11,801 nt of DNA from JADFOB01 sp964651325 (GCA_964651325.1 CAZYXP010000114.1:1-11801), one strand, 5' to 3'. Positions 1-6,998 are shown, counted from the first letter of the stretch. Made by a program: numbers and translations. Notes: generated from the sequence alone by a model not told the origin.

Positions 1-75
1 GAGTTCCATCCCCCGGTGACACCGGGCGATTACGCGTTGCTTGCGGTCGGCGATAACGGCGTGGGAGTGCAACAA
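1..75 (+). other. Apparent coding fragment in frame 1, 5' of the phosphatase
   Basis: Frame 1 from base 1 reads without a stop and gives a protein-like stretch, PGDYALLAVGDNGVGV (bases 22-69). It resembles the region around the N/G1 box of histidine-kinase ATPase domains (DxGxG), or alternatively the end of an FHA-like domain. After about base 75 this frame turns into low-complexity Pro/Arg sequence typical of non-coding frames. The phosphatase frame is closed upstream by a TGA at 17-19. Either this is the end of a truncated upstream gene or the N-terminus of the phosphatase displaced by a frameshift. The assignment is weak. Confidence 0.25.
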
Positions 76-1489
76 GACGCCGCGCCTCCGCGCCCGAAAA
101 CCCCATGCGCACCGCGCCCCCGTCGGCTCCACGTTGATCGCCTCCCACGATCACGAGCAACAGGCCCGCAGCGAAGTTGTGATTGCCGACGAAGACGAAC
201 CCACCAGCCACGCCACGCGATACGTCAGCAAAAATCGCGAGCTGCTCCTTCCCCAGCGGCGGCTTCAGATGATCTACGATCTTTCACAGAAGCTGACGAC
301 CCTTCAAGATCGAGACGAACTCCTGCAGGGCGCGCTGAAAATTTGTTTTGACATGCTCCATTTTGAACGCGGCGCCATTGGCGTCCGCCCGGACAAGGGC
401 AAGGGCCTCGACTGGCCGACGATCCAAAACCTCCGCGGGGAAGGAGGCGAGCTGCGCATCAGCCGGACCTTGCTGAACCGCGCCCTTGAGCACGGCGAAC
501 GCGCCATCTTCACGGAAGACGACGCCGGCGCCGCGGACCCGACCGTCAGCATGGTTCAACAGGGCATCCGTTCGGCCATGTGCGTGCCACTGACCCACAA
601 CGACGAAATCCTCGGCGTCGTCTACGGCGACCGGACCAGCACCTCGACGCGCTACACCGAAGAGGACATCGACTTCTTCGCCGGCATTGCCAAACAGGTC
701 AGCATCGGGCTGATCAACTGCCGCCTTGTCGAGGAGCAGAAGGCGATGGTTCAGCTTCGCCACGAAATCGAACTGGCCCGAAACATTCAAACGGGCCTGT
801 TTCCCGTGCGGCTCCCCAATCGCGCCAACCTCAAGGTCGCCGCGACCAACGAACCCGGCAACCGCGTCAGCGGGGACTACTACGATGTCTTCGAGGCGGC
901 CGACGGGCGATGCTGGGTTCTGATCGCCGACGTCACAGGCGAAGGCATCGCGGCTGCCTTGCTCATGGCCAATCTGCAGGCGGCGGTTCACATGAGCATC
1001 GAGGGCGCCACCGACCCCGGCGCGTTGCTGAGCAAATGGAATCGTCTCATTTTTCGGAACACGGGTGCGTCCAAGTTCATCACATGCTCTTTGGTGCTGA
1101 TCGATCCGATCTCGCGCGTGCTAGAGGTATCATCAGCCGGACACAATGCCCCGATCCTCGTACGCAGCGACGCTACAGAGCCGACCGAGCTAGAGCTTGA
1201 GGCCGGATTTCCGCTCGGCGTGGTCGAGCAAAGCGTCTACAAGACGCACCGCATCGATTGTCCCGATCAACCGTTCTTCTACTTCACGTTCACCGACGGC
1301 GTCACCGAGGCGATGAACAGGGATCAAGACCAATTCGGAACATCTCGCCTCATCTCATGCCTGAGCGATGCCGCGGATCTCAGCCCCCACTCCCTCATCA
1401 AGCACGTTCGACGATGCGTCACGGATTTCGTCGATGGCGCCCCGCAAAGCGACGATCTGACCATGCTCGCCGCCCGCGTAACGCCTTGA
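41..1489 (+). CDS. GAF domain - PP2C/SpoIIE-type serine phosphatase (RsbU-like)
   Basis: Predicted cytoplasmic protein phosphatase of the RsbU/SpoIIE class; such enzymes usually dephosphorylate an anti-sigma-factor antagonist in a partner-switching pathway. Numbering from the TTG at 41, a GAF sensor domain spans about residues 75-228, a linker helix containing ELARNIQTGLFP about 228-255, and the PP2C domain about 262-480. All expected metal-binding acids are visible: D279 in GDYYD, D297 in ADVTGEG, D419 in TDGVTEA and D471/D472 in SDDLTM, so it should be active. The start is uncertain: TTG 41, TTG 134 and GTG 179 are all in frame, none has a clear ribosome site, and residues 1-60 are low in recognisable content. 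Planctomycete relatives often carry an N-terminal FHA domain, absent in this frame. No sigma antagonist gene lies beside it. The domain assignment is firm; the regulated pathway is unknown. Confidence 0.9.
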   Translation: MRSAITAWECNKTPRLRARKPHAHRAPVGSTLIASHDHEQQARSEVVIADEDEPTSHATRYVSKNRELLLPQRRLQMIYDLSQKLTTLQDRDELLQGALKICFDMLHFERGAIGVRPDKGKGLDWPTIQNLRGEGGELRISRTLLNRALEHGERAIFTEDDAGAADPTVSMVQQGIRSAMCVPLTHNDEILGVVYGDRTSTSTRYTEEDIDFFAGIAKQVSIGLINCRLVEEQKAMVQLRHEIELARNIQTGLFPVRLPNRANLKVAATNEPGNRVSGDYYDVFEAADGRCWVLIADVTGEGIAAALLMANLQAAVHMSIEGATDPGALLSKWNRLIFRNTGASKFITCSLVLIDPISRVLEVSSAGHNAPILVRSDATEPTELELEAGFPLGVVEQSVYKTHRIDCPDQPFFYFTFTDGVTEAMNRDQDQFGTSRLISCLSDAADLSPHSLIKHVRRCVTDFVDGAPQSDDLTMLAARVTP

Positions 1490-1650
1490 CGGCCGACCCG
1501 GCCGATTATTGGACGCGCGTGTCCCAATGACGAACACGCCCTCAACGAAAGCGGACGCTCGCTGCAACCGATAATCCATCCGGTACGCCGTCTAGGCGCT
1601 TTGGGATAAATGACTTTATGAAACCACCACCACTCCGAGGATCATCGAAC

Positions 1651-3195
1651 ATGATGTCTGGGAATCGCCTTACCATTGCAATCGTGTCCATTGCTTTCCT
1701 TGCCACCGCCATCGCCGTGTCCGTGTCATCGGGTTGCACCCCCGGCACCGCCACCAGCCCAGGCGGTTCGGGAAACGTCTTTAGTTCCGCAGGGCAGACG
1801 CTCAGCGCGTTTCGAGCCATCCAGGTGGACCCGCCGAGCGAAGACTCTGCGGGTCCCCAATTCGTCGCGTCGGCCGACCTCAACGGCGACGGGTTGATGG
1901 ACCTCGTGTCGGCGTGGAACCAATCGCAACCGGTTCAGGTTCATTTGCAGGGTCGCGCCGCCAACGGCAACATTACCTTTGAGACCACCACCCTAGCGGG
2001 AAATATACCCGCCGTATCCGTGGCGGGCCTGGCAGTGGCCGATTTCAATCTCGACGATCGGCAAGACATCGCCGTGCTCGTCAAGGTCAGCCTGCAAGGC
2101 GACGCAGGCTGCTTGGACAGCAATCTTCCGCCCGAAGGCACGCTGAGCGGCCTCGTCCAGCTTTACCTCGGTCCCGACGATCGCTCCCAAACCACCCAGG
2201 CACTCGCGTGGCAGGAAGTGGCCGTCGAAATCTCTAGGCTTCCAGCGCCCGAGTCCGCAGCCGCGCTCCCCGAATTGGAAGGCTATACGTCCATGGCGAT
2301 CGGCGATGTCAACCTCGACGGCGCTCCGGACATCGTCGTGGCATCCAACGTTTCCTGCGACGGGCAAGCCTCCGACGTGCTCTTGTTCACCAACCAAGGC
2401 CCCGGCGCGATTCAGGACGGAACCTGGCGCGGCGAAGCCCTGCCCAACCCCTTCCCGCGCACCACCATCAAAGACATCGGGCTCGGCGACATCGACGGCG
2501 ATGGCGATATCGACATCGTGGCCACGTTCCCCGACGCCCCGAGCATGAACGTACGTTGGTTCCGCAATCCCATCATCGACACACCCGACGATTTCCATCT
2601 CTCCGACGAGCTTTGGCACGTCGGCGCAGTGGCTCAGATTGCAACGGGCGCCGACATCCTCGAGCTTGGCGACATCAACCTCGACGGCATCCTCGACGTC
2701 TTGGTGCGCTCGACCAACGGCAAACTCATCCAATGGCTGCAAGGACCGGACACGCCTACCACGGAGCCGGTGCGAAGCATCGCATGGCGCGTCTTTACCG
2801 TGGCCGAGTTCACCGAACGGACCCCCGACGCGATCGCCCTGGTGGATTTGAACTTTGACGGGCAACTCGATGTCGTCGCCTCGGCGCAGGGCGGATTGCT
2901 CTGGTTTGATTCATCAGGCCCGGCCACGGAGTTCGATCAATGGACCGAGAACCTGATCATCGACGATCAAATCGTGGAAAGCTCGGCCCCGCCGGCAACC
3001 GCGGACCCCAACGCGGACCCGAATCTGCTGACCGGTTCCAACGTAGAGCCGGTCGTCCGCTCCACGCTGATGAACTGGATTCTCCCCGTAGACTTGAACG
3101 GCGACGGAGCCAATGACCTCGTCGTCCCCCTGGATCGAAGCGGGCTGAGCGGTTTGACCAACGATGCCTTGGTCTGGTTCGAAAACCTGCGCTGA
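1651..3195 (+). CDS. FG-GAP/VCBS repeat lipoprotein, putative seven-bladed beta-propeller
   Basis: Predicted exported protein of 514 residues. I chose ATG 1651 because GAGGA lies at 1637-1641, nine bases upstream; the in-frame ATG 1618 has no ribosome site and would put polar residues before the signal peptide. From M1 a hydrophobic segment (about 7-25) ends in VSSGC, with Cys29 as probable lipidation site, although the -3 position is Ser rather than the usual Leu. A Ser/Gly/Pro-rich linker follows. Seven calcium-loop motifs of the FG-GAP type (DxNxDGxxD) begin at about residues 76, 131, 219, 280, 341, 399 and 481; the second, DFNLDDRQD, is degenerate. Seven motifs suit a seven-bladed propeller fold, as in integrin-alpha-like bacterial surface proteins. 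The ligand and role are unknown. The gene stands alone, converging on trpF. Confidence 0.85.
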   Translation: MMSGNRLTIAIVSIAFLATAIAVSVSSGCTPGTATSPGGSGNVFSSAGQTLSAFRAIQVDPPSEDSAGPQFVASADLNGDGLMDLVSAWNQSQPVQVHLQGRAANGNITFETTTLAGNIPAVSVAGLAVADFNLDDRQDIAVLVKVSLQGDAGCLDSNLPPEGTLSGLVQLYLGPDDRSQTTQALAWQEVAVEISRLPAPESAAALPELEGYTSMAIGDVNLDGAPDIVVASNVSCDGQASDVLLFTNQGPGAIQDGTWRGEALPNPFPRTTIKDIGLGDIDGDGDIDIVATFPDAPSMNVRWFRNPIIDTPDDFHLSDELWHVGAVAQIATGADILELGDINLDGILDVLVRSTNGKLIQWLQGPDTPTTEPVRSIAWRVFTVAEFTERTPDAIALVDLNFDGQLDVVASAQGGLLWFDSSGPATEFDQWTENLIIDDQIVESSAPPATADPNADPNLLTGSNVEPVVRSTLMNWILPVDLNGDGANDLVVPLDRSGLSGLTNDALVWFENLR

Positions 3196-3209
3196 TCGAC
3201 ACCCGGCTG

Positions 3210-3238
3210 GATGTAGCACAGCGGCCCTCCGCTGTGTC
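3210..3238 (+). repeat. REP-like hairpin element, copy 1
   Basis: GTAG at 3213-3216 directly precedes a perfect 8-bp stem, CACAGCGG (3217-3224) with CCGCTGTG (3229-3236), closed by loop CCCT and followed by TC. A GTAG tetranucleotide next to a palindrome is the hallmark of REP elements linked to RAYT transposases. It shares 28 of 29 bases with copy 2, which lies 36 bases downstream. Confidence 0.7.
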
Positions 3239-3245
3239 TGGGATT

Positions 3246-3274
3246 GATGTAGCACAGCGGCCCCCCGCTGTGTC
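3246..3274 (+). repeat. REP-like hairpin element, copy 2
   Basis: This is a direct copy of the element at 3210. GTAG is at 3249-3252, the stem CACAGCGG is at 3253-3260, the loop is CCCC, and CCGCTGTG is at 3265-3272. The only difference from copy 1 is in the loop (T at 3228, C at 3264). It sits in a convergent intergenic gap, the usual location of REP elements. Confidence 0.7.
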
Positions 3275-3300
3275 CATGCAATCGCCCAACCAAGGCCAAT

Positions 3301-3327
3301 GACCCAGCCGAGGGCGGCTGGGCTACA
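3301..3327 (-). repeat. REP-like hairpin element, inverted copy with covariant stem
   Basis: Read on the minus strand this has the same plan as the other two: TGTAG, stem CCCAGCCG, loop CCCT, stem CGGCTGGG, then TC. On the plus strand the arms are at 3303-3310 and 3315-3322. Two stem pairs differ from copies 1 and 2, and both changes are compensated in the opposite arm, so base pairing is preserved. Two direct plus one inverted copy resembles a small composite REP cluster. Confidence 0.6.
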
Positions 3328-3483
3328 GCGATCGGGTGCCCCTCTTTCATGGAATCATGTCCTATTGGACGTGGGGGAGCCGATGATCGGGGCGAAACGC
3401 GCTGCACGGCATGCCCTGGGTTTGGCCAAACAACCCTATCCACGCCATCCAACAAAACTCCACGATGGTCGGCCGCTGCAACG

Positions 3484-4155
3484 CTATGGCGCACCGCCGC
3501 CGCGCGACCGCTTCGCCGCCTTGACGAACGCCACGACCGCCGCGTGATCTTTGCATCCCGGGGATGATTCGACCCCACTACACACATCCACGCCGGCCGG
3601 CCCCACCGCCCCGATCGCCTCAGCAACGTTCTCCGGACGCAGACCGCCTGCCAGAAGAATAGGCGGAAGCGCGTCAGAATTCGCCAGTGAGAGCGCTTGC
3701 CCAATCCCCAACCAGTTCCCCGCCACGCCGGTGCCACCCTGCTTGCCCGACACGGCCGTATCGACCAGCAAGTAGTCACCGTGCGGCCGGGCGCAAATCG
3801 CACTGAAATCCTGTTGCTCTTTCCCCGGACGCAGATGGACCGTCCCCACGACCTCCAGGCCCAGCGATCGAATCCGATCCAAATCTTGCGCCGCCTGCGA
3901 GCCGTACAATTGGACCCGCCGCAGCCCTTTTTTTCGCAACGCCACCAACGTTGGTTCGATAACCTGGTCATGCTCGATGGAGATCAACGCCACGGCGGCG
4001 GCGGGATCGTCTAGTTGGTCCAGGATTTGAAGGGCTATCGGAGTTTGGAGCTTGCGCGGACCGGAGAAAAGATTGAGTCCGATCCAGTCCGCCCCGGCCA
4101 AAAGGCACGCATGAGCGTCGGAACTGTTCGTGATACCACAGATTTTGACGATCAT
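3484..4155 (-). CDS. trpF: Phosphoribosylanthranilate isomerase
   Basis: TrpF carries out the Amadori rearrangement of phosphoribosylanthranilate to CdRP in tryptophan synthesis, in the cytoplasm. The 223-residue protein is normal length for this (beta-alpha)8 barrel. It starts with MIVKICGIT, which carries the catalytic Cys6 (general base), and D132 in LLVDTAVSG is the expected general acid. VQLYG (81-85), GGTG (140-143), LLAGGLRPENV (167-177) and VDVCSGVESSPG (189-200) are the family's phosphate-binding and barrel motifs. The strand-2 segment IGLNLFSGPR is slightly unusual compared with the common GF-F--SPR. ATG 4155 is chosen because it gives the canonical N-terminus and has GAAGG five bases upstream; the open frame extends further but without family sequence. 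No other trp genes flank it. It is divergent from the hydrolase gene. Confidence 0.93.
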   Translation of the reverse strand: MIVKICGITNSSDAHACLLAGADWIGLNLFSGPRKLQTPIALQILDQLDDPAAAVALISIEHDQVIEPTLVALRKKGLRRVQLYGSQAAQDLDRIRSLGLEVVGTVHLRPGKEQQDFSAICARPHGDYLLVDTAVSGKQGGTGVAGNWLGIGQALSLANSDALPPILLAGGLRPENVAEAIGAVGPAGVDVCSGVESSPGCKDHAAVVAFVKAAKRSRGGGAP

Positions 4156-4219
4156 ATCGGCCTTCGTCCGCCGCGTCCGATCACCCTTGGCACCGACGTT
4201 GGCGCGAAGGGAAATCATC

Positions 4220-4248
4220 TTGACCCAAGCCGACCAAACCGCTAGAGT
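4220..4248 (+). promoter_or_regulatory. Candidate sigma-70-type promoter for the hydrolase gene
   Basis: TTGACC (4220-4225, 5 of 6 to consensus) is followed after exactly 17 bases by TAGAGT (4243-4248, 4 of 6). Transcription would start near 4255 and leave a leader of about 110 bases before ATG 4364. The site lies in the divergent gap between trpF and the hydrolase. Confidence 0.45.
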
Positions 4249-4363
4249 GGGCGGAGGTCTGAGGCGAATTCGACGAGAGTTCTTCCGATTCGTCCAAAGG
4301 CCCAAGTCCGGCTGAAACGGTATCAACGCGTCAGGGTACTTTTTTTCACGGTGGACGTTTTCA

Positions 4364-5170
4364 ATGCTATCGGCTCAATCACTCACAAAACTTCTTGCTT
4401 CCGCGATCCTCACCGCGCTGGCCTGTGGCTGCCAGATCGGACATTCGGCGGAGCAATACGGCAAGACGTTTTTCCTCGACGGCGCCGGAAACTGGGGTGA
4501 CGGGGCACAAGGCGTCGCCTCCGGCCTGTTCGCGGCTGGATATCAGGGCGACGTCGAGGAATACGTGTGGACAACCTCTTACAACCCCCTCGTCGACCAG
4601 CTCAATCAGCCGGCCGCCCGGGCGCGAAGCCGGCAACTCGCCGACAAGATCAGAGCGTTTCGCAAGCGATTTCCTGCCGTACGCATCAACGTGGTCGCTT
4701 TGTCGGCGGGCACTGGCGTGGCCACGTGGGCCATCGAACAGCTCGACGCGTCCACCCGAGTCGATAATCTCGTCCTACTCGGCAGTTCGATTTCCCACGA
4801 CTACGACATGACGGGCGCCCTGAAAAACATGAACGGAACGATTTACGTCTACGCCTCGCCCCACGACGTGGTCCTCGAATCCGTACGCACCATCGGAACC
4901 ATCGACGGCAAGCGCGGCGTTGATTCGATTGGCTACGTCGGCCTGACCCCTCCCACCGAGTTGCAAAACCGCGTCGTCAACACGACATGGTCGCGCGATT
5001 GGTTGAAGTACGGCTGGACCGGCGCCCATCAGGATTGCGTCAACGCCAACTTCGTCCGTTTCGAAATCGCCAAGCGCCTGCTGTCCGAATCGAATGCCAA
5101 GCCGGACATGAAATTCGCCACCGCAACTGCCAATGCCAATGAGAGCGACGCCCCTTGGCCGGTGCAGTAG
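4364..5170 (+). CDS. Putative alpha/beta-hydrolase lipoprotein
   Basis: A 268-residue exported protein. An N-terminal signal (about 5-20) ends at ACGC, making Cys23 the probable lipidated residue, so it is likely anchored in the envelope. The body looks like an alpha/beta-hydrolase: an early strand FFLDGAGNWG (36-45), a nucleophile elbow VVALSAGTG with Ser114, an acid candidate Asp168 in YASPHD after a late strand, and a His222 candidate in TGAHQD. The elbow reads A-L-S-A-G, so the first Gly of the usual GxSxG is Ala. The triad is inferred by order and spacing only; the substrate (ester, lipid or peptide) cannot be told. ATG 4364 has GGTGGA (4350-4355) eight bases upstream. The C-terminal 25 residues are Ala/Asn-rich and probably disordered. 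It converges on the Rieske gene. Confidence 0.75.
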   Translation: MLSAQSLTKLLASAILTALACGCQIGHSAEQYGKTFFLDGAGNWGDGAQGVASGLFAAGYQGDVEEYVWTTSYNPLVDQLNQPAARARSRQLADKIRAFRKRFPAVRINVVALSAGTGVATWAIEQLDASTRVDNLVLLGSSISHDYDMTGALKNMNGTIYVYASPHDVVLESVRTIGTIDGKRGVDSIGYVGLTPPTELQNRVVNTTWSRDWLKYGWTGAHQDCVNANFVRFEIAKRLLSESNAKPDMKFATATANANESDAPWPVQ

Positions 5171-5485
5171 GATCGCCGATCTCCCAATTGGCCAGGATCA
5201 CCATTTTTCCAATGGACCCGCAGGTAGAACAAGTGGTCCACCCGCCGTAGGGCAGGGGGTTGCCCCGTTCTATGCCATGGGTATTCCTTCACCATCGGCG
5301 GGACATTCCCTCGCCATGGAGCTTCGCCGCGCCCGTGGCGGGCGAATGCTCCGTTGCAGATTCCGTTTGGGCAGACCCTGAAACGAATCAACCGCCTGCC
5401 CCACCTATTGCACAACCTCGCTATTTACCCCAAGCCGCTGGCTTCAGCCCGCGCGGCCGTTCGGAATCGCAATAGCCGATCCAGC
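5171..5485. other. Convergent intergenic region, no gene seen
   Basis: This 315-base gap separates the 3' ends of the hydrolase and Rieske genes. I see no protein-like frame and no strong terminator. GTAG at 5247-5250 precedes a short stem GGCA/TGCC (5251-5254, 5261-5264) around a G-rich loop, possibly a decayed relative of the hairpins at 3210-3327. A weak TTCGCC/GGCGAA stem lies at 5323-5346. Confidence 0.4.
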
Positions 5486-5800
5486 TCACGCACCAAGATC
5501 AACCCAAACTACACCGTCCCGCACCTCTGACGGATAGATACTGATCCGGGCCTCGGAGGGCTCCGTGCAGGCTCCGCCGGCAAGATCAAAGCTCCAATCA
5601 TGCCAGGGGCAGGTAATGATCCGCCCACATAGCGCGCCGCCCGAGAGGTTGCCGTTGGCATGGGGACATGCATTGTCACCGACCACCACCTCGCCCGTAT
5701 CGGCCAGCACAAACACGGCCAGCTCACGATCGCGGCAAGCCACAAACGTCCCCCCGCCGGTGTGACAGCGGCTCAATTCAATGAGTGATTCAAATGCCAA
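5486..5800 (-). CDS. Rieske [2Fe-2S] ferredoxin, NirD-like small subunit type
   Basis: A 104-residue single-domain Rieske protein, the usual size of NirD-like and dioxygenase-type ferredoxins. Both cluster-binding boxes are intact: C45-P-H47 and C64-P-W-H67, with 16 residues between (CxHx16CxxH). There is no signal peptide or membrane segment, so it should be a cytoplasmic electron carrier. The start is TTG 5800: GAGGA (minus strand, 5806-5810) lies five bases upstream and the encoded N-terminus LAFESLIEL fits the family, whereas the open frame upstream to 5986 encodes nothing recognisable. No partner oxygenase, reductase or nitrite reductase large subunit is encoded nearby, so its redox partner is unknown. 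It converges with the hydrolase gene and is divergent from the sigma factor gene. Confidence 0.85.
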   Translation of the reverse strand: MAFESLIELSRCHTGGGTFVACRDRELAVFVLADTGEVVVGDNACPHANGNLSGGALCGRIITCPWHDWSFDLAGGACTEPSEARISIYPSEVRDGVVWVDLGA

Positions 5801-5957
5801 GAGTATCCTCGCATGGCGGCCTCGATTCGCCTGCTGCCGTAACGAAGCAGCATCGGCAACGCCGATCCGAAACGCGCACCTGAGAAGCGGCCCCACGCCG
5901 CAAACCGCGACCGCCACGGCCTCACTGATACACCAGGCGCACCTTTTTCTGCTTGAG

Positions 5958-5986
5958 TTGGTATCCTGTCGATCTGTGGTTGGCAA
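5958..5986 (-). promoter_or_regulatory. Weak candidate promoter for the Rieske gene
   Basis: On the minus strand TTGCCA (5981-5986, 5 of 6) and TACCAA (5958-5963, 3 of 6) are 17 bases apart. This would give a leader of about 150 bases before the TTG start. The -10 match is poor, so this is tentative. Confidence 0.2.
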
Positions 5987-6299
5987 GGCATGGAGCGCGA
6001 CTCATACACAGATTGCGTTATGCCAAGACCGGGAGGGCTGCACCGGCCTGCTCGTGCCAAGGCTCACCGCGGTATGAACCCATCGCCGCTCCTCGGGCCA
6101 GAAAACGCCGCCATTTGTGCGACGTACTGTGCATACAGATTAAGAAGCTGCATGGTGTGTTCGCGTCGACAGGCCGTTGTAGTACAGGGCAGGTATGCAG
6201 CGCCCGGATGCGATCGTGCTACAATTCGTGGGTTCCCAAGAGGCTCCCGCTTGGCGTGCAGACTCTGTCGCGGCCGCCGCGGCGGCACTTGCACGGATA

Positions 6300-6316
6300 G
6301 CAATATGGGCAATATG
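6300..6316 (+). repeat. Tandem GCAATATG direct repeat upstream of the sigma factor gene
   Basis: GCAATATG occurs at 6300-6307 and again at 6309-6316, with a 9-base period. Its place just ahead of the ECF gene suits a regulator-binding site or promoter element, but it may be chance. Confidence 0.3.
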
Positions 6317-6330
6317 AGGTTTATTGGACC

Positions 6331-6359
6331 GTCCGGCAGGATTTCAGAATATCCTGGAC
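6331..6359 (+). promoter_or_regulatory. Hairpin just upstream of, or within, the sigma factor 5' end
   Basis: CAGGAT (6337-6342) pairs with ATCCTG (6351-6356), and the flanking GTC (6331-6333) pairs with GAC (6357-6359) across a three-base bulge. If translation began at ATG 6363 this stem would cover the initiation region. Stability was not computed. Confidence 0.3.
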
Positions 6360-6398
6360 GATATGACAGGAGCGGGGGCGGTCGGGCGTCTTTTAAGC

Positions 6399-6998
6399 AT
6401 GATGACATCGATGCCATGGACCAGCGAGTTTGACGAGGATTTGCCCTTGATCCAAGCAATCCAGGGGGGCGATTCCTATGCGTTCGGAGAGTTGGTGCGT
6501 CGCCACGATCGCTGGATACGCGGCGTGCTTTTCGGGGTGCTGGGTAAGTCGGACCGTTTGGATGATGTGGCTCAGCAGACTTGGACGTCGATGTGGGTTC
6601 GAATCGGTGAGTTGCGCGATGCTACAAAATGGAAATCGTGGCTCTACCGTCTGGCAAGAAACGCCGCGATTGACGCCGGTCGCGACCGCACGCGGCGGCG
6701 AAAGCACGCCAAGGCATCGGCCGCGCAAGCCATGGCGGGCGTCGGCGAGCGCGGCGAACCGGGATCGCCCGAATCCTCGCTAGCGAAGTCGGAAGCAAGC
6801 CGCGAGGTGTTGATGGCGATCGAGGCCTTGCCGGTGCTGTATCGAGAGCCCTTTGTGTTGCGTCATTTGAGTGGTTGGAGCTACCGCGAAATCGCGGAAG
6901 TAATGAACATGCCGGTCGATTCCGTGGAGACGCGCCTTGTGCGGGCGCGGCGGTTCCTTCGCGAATCTCTGGCAGACAAACTGGAATCTTTGCGATGA
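6399..6998 (+). CDS. ECF (extracytoplasmic function) RNA polymerase sigma factor
   Basis: A sigma-70 family factor of ECF type, about 199 residues from ATG 6399. Region sigma-2 comprises LIQAIQGGDSYAFGELVRRH, the -10-recognising segment around DDVAQQTWTSMW and a basic tail (RDRTRRRKH). After a polar linker, region sigma-4 follows: ALPVLYREPFVLRHLSG, then the helix-turn-helix YREIAEVMNMPVDSVETRL and RARRFLRESL. No sigma-3 domain or C-terminal extension is present. The start is uncertain; in-frame ATG 6363 and TTG 6324 are alternatives and none has a good ribosome site, but sigma-2 is complete from 6399. The stop overlaps the start of the next gene (ATGA), which encodes its probable anti-sigma factor. 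It is likely to direct transcription of an envelope-response regulon, including its own operon, though that is inferred. Confidence 0.92.
   Translation: MMTSMPWTSEFDEDLPLIQAIQGGDSYAFGELVRRHDRWIRGVLFGVLGKSDRLDDVAQQTWTSMWVRIGELRDATKWKSWLYRLARNAAIDAGRDRTRRRKHAKASAAQAMAGVGERGEPGSPESSLAKSEASREVLMAIEALPVLYREPFVLRHLSGWSYREIAEVMNMPVDSVETRLVRARRFLRESLADKLESLR

Larger units (their letters stand above)
3196..3483. other. Convergent intergenic region with REP-like hairpins
   Basis: This 288-base gap separates the 3' ends of the FG-GAP gene and trpF. Its first half holds three hairpin elements, listed separately, which may also act as boundary structures between the converging transcripts. No T-tract follows them, so they do not look like classical intrinsic terminators. 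I see no convincing gene in 3330-3483. Confidence 0.6.
5801..6398. other. Divergent intergenic region between Rieske and sigma factor genes
   Basis: About 600 bases without a convincing gene; the open frames on both strands show no family motif. It holds the tentative Rieske promoter, a TACAAT box at 6220-6225 without a matching -35, a tandem GCAATATG repeat (6300-6307 and 6309-6316) and a hairpin at 6331-6359. It is long enough for an unrecognised small RNA or peptide, but I cannot support one. Confidence 0.4.

Noticed and set aside
284..991. Long minus-strand open frame (235 codons) under the phosphatase gene.
   Set aside because: Opposite strand of a clear GAF-PP2C gene; no family motif, composition typical of the antisense of GC-rich coding DNA.
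1993..2865. Minus-strand open frame of 290 codons.
   Set aside because: Lies fully antisense to the FG-GAP motifs; its valine/aspartate pattern mirrors the DxDG repeats. A shadow.
3210..3274. Two 29-base repeats 36 bases apart, possible CRISPR.
   Set aside because: Only two direct copies with a 7-base gap; the third copy is inverted with a different stem. The GTAG-hairpin plan fits a REP-like element instead.
3299..3547. Plus-strand open frame of 82 codons between the FG-GAP and trpF genes.
   Set aside because: It starts inside the inverted hairpin element, overlaps the trpF 3' end antisense and has no ribosome site or motif.
4156..4326. 57-codon N-terminal extension of trpF.
   Set aside because: TrpF proteins begin right before the KICG motif; ATG 4155 gives that and has GAAGG upstream.
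5801..5986. 62-codon N-terminal extension of the Rieske frame.
   Set aside because: No Rieske-like sequence in it, and the TTG at 5800 has a much better ribosome site.
6220..6225. TACAAT box as promoter of the sigma factor operon.
   Set aside because: No -35-like hexamer 16-18 bases upstream; kept only as a note in the intergenic entry.
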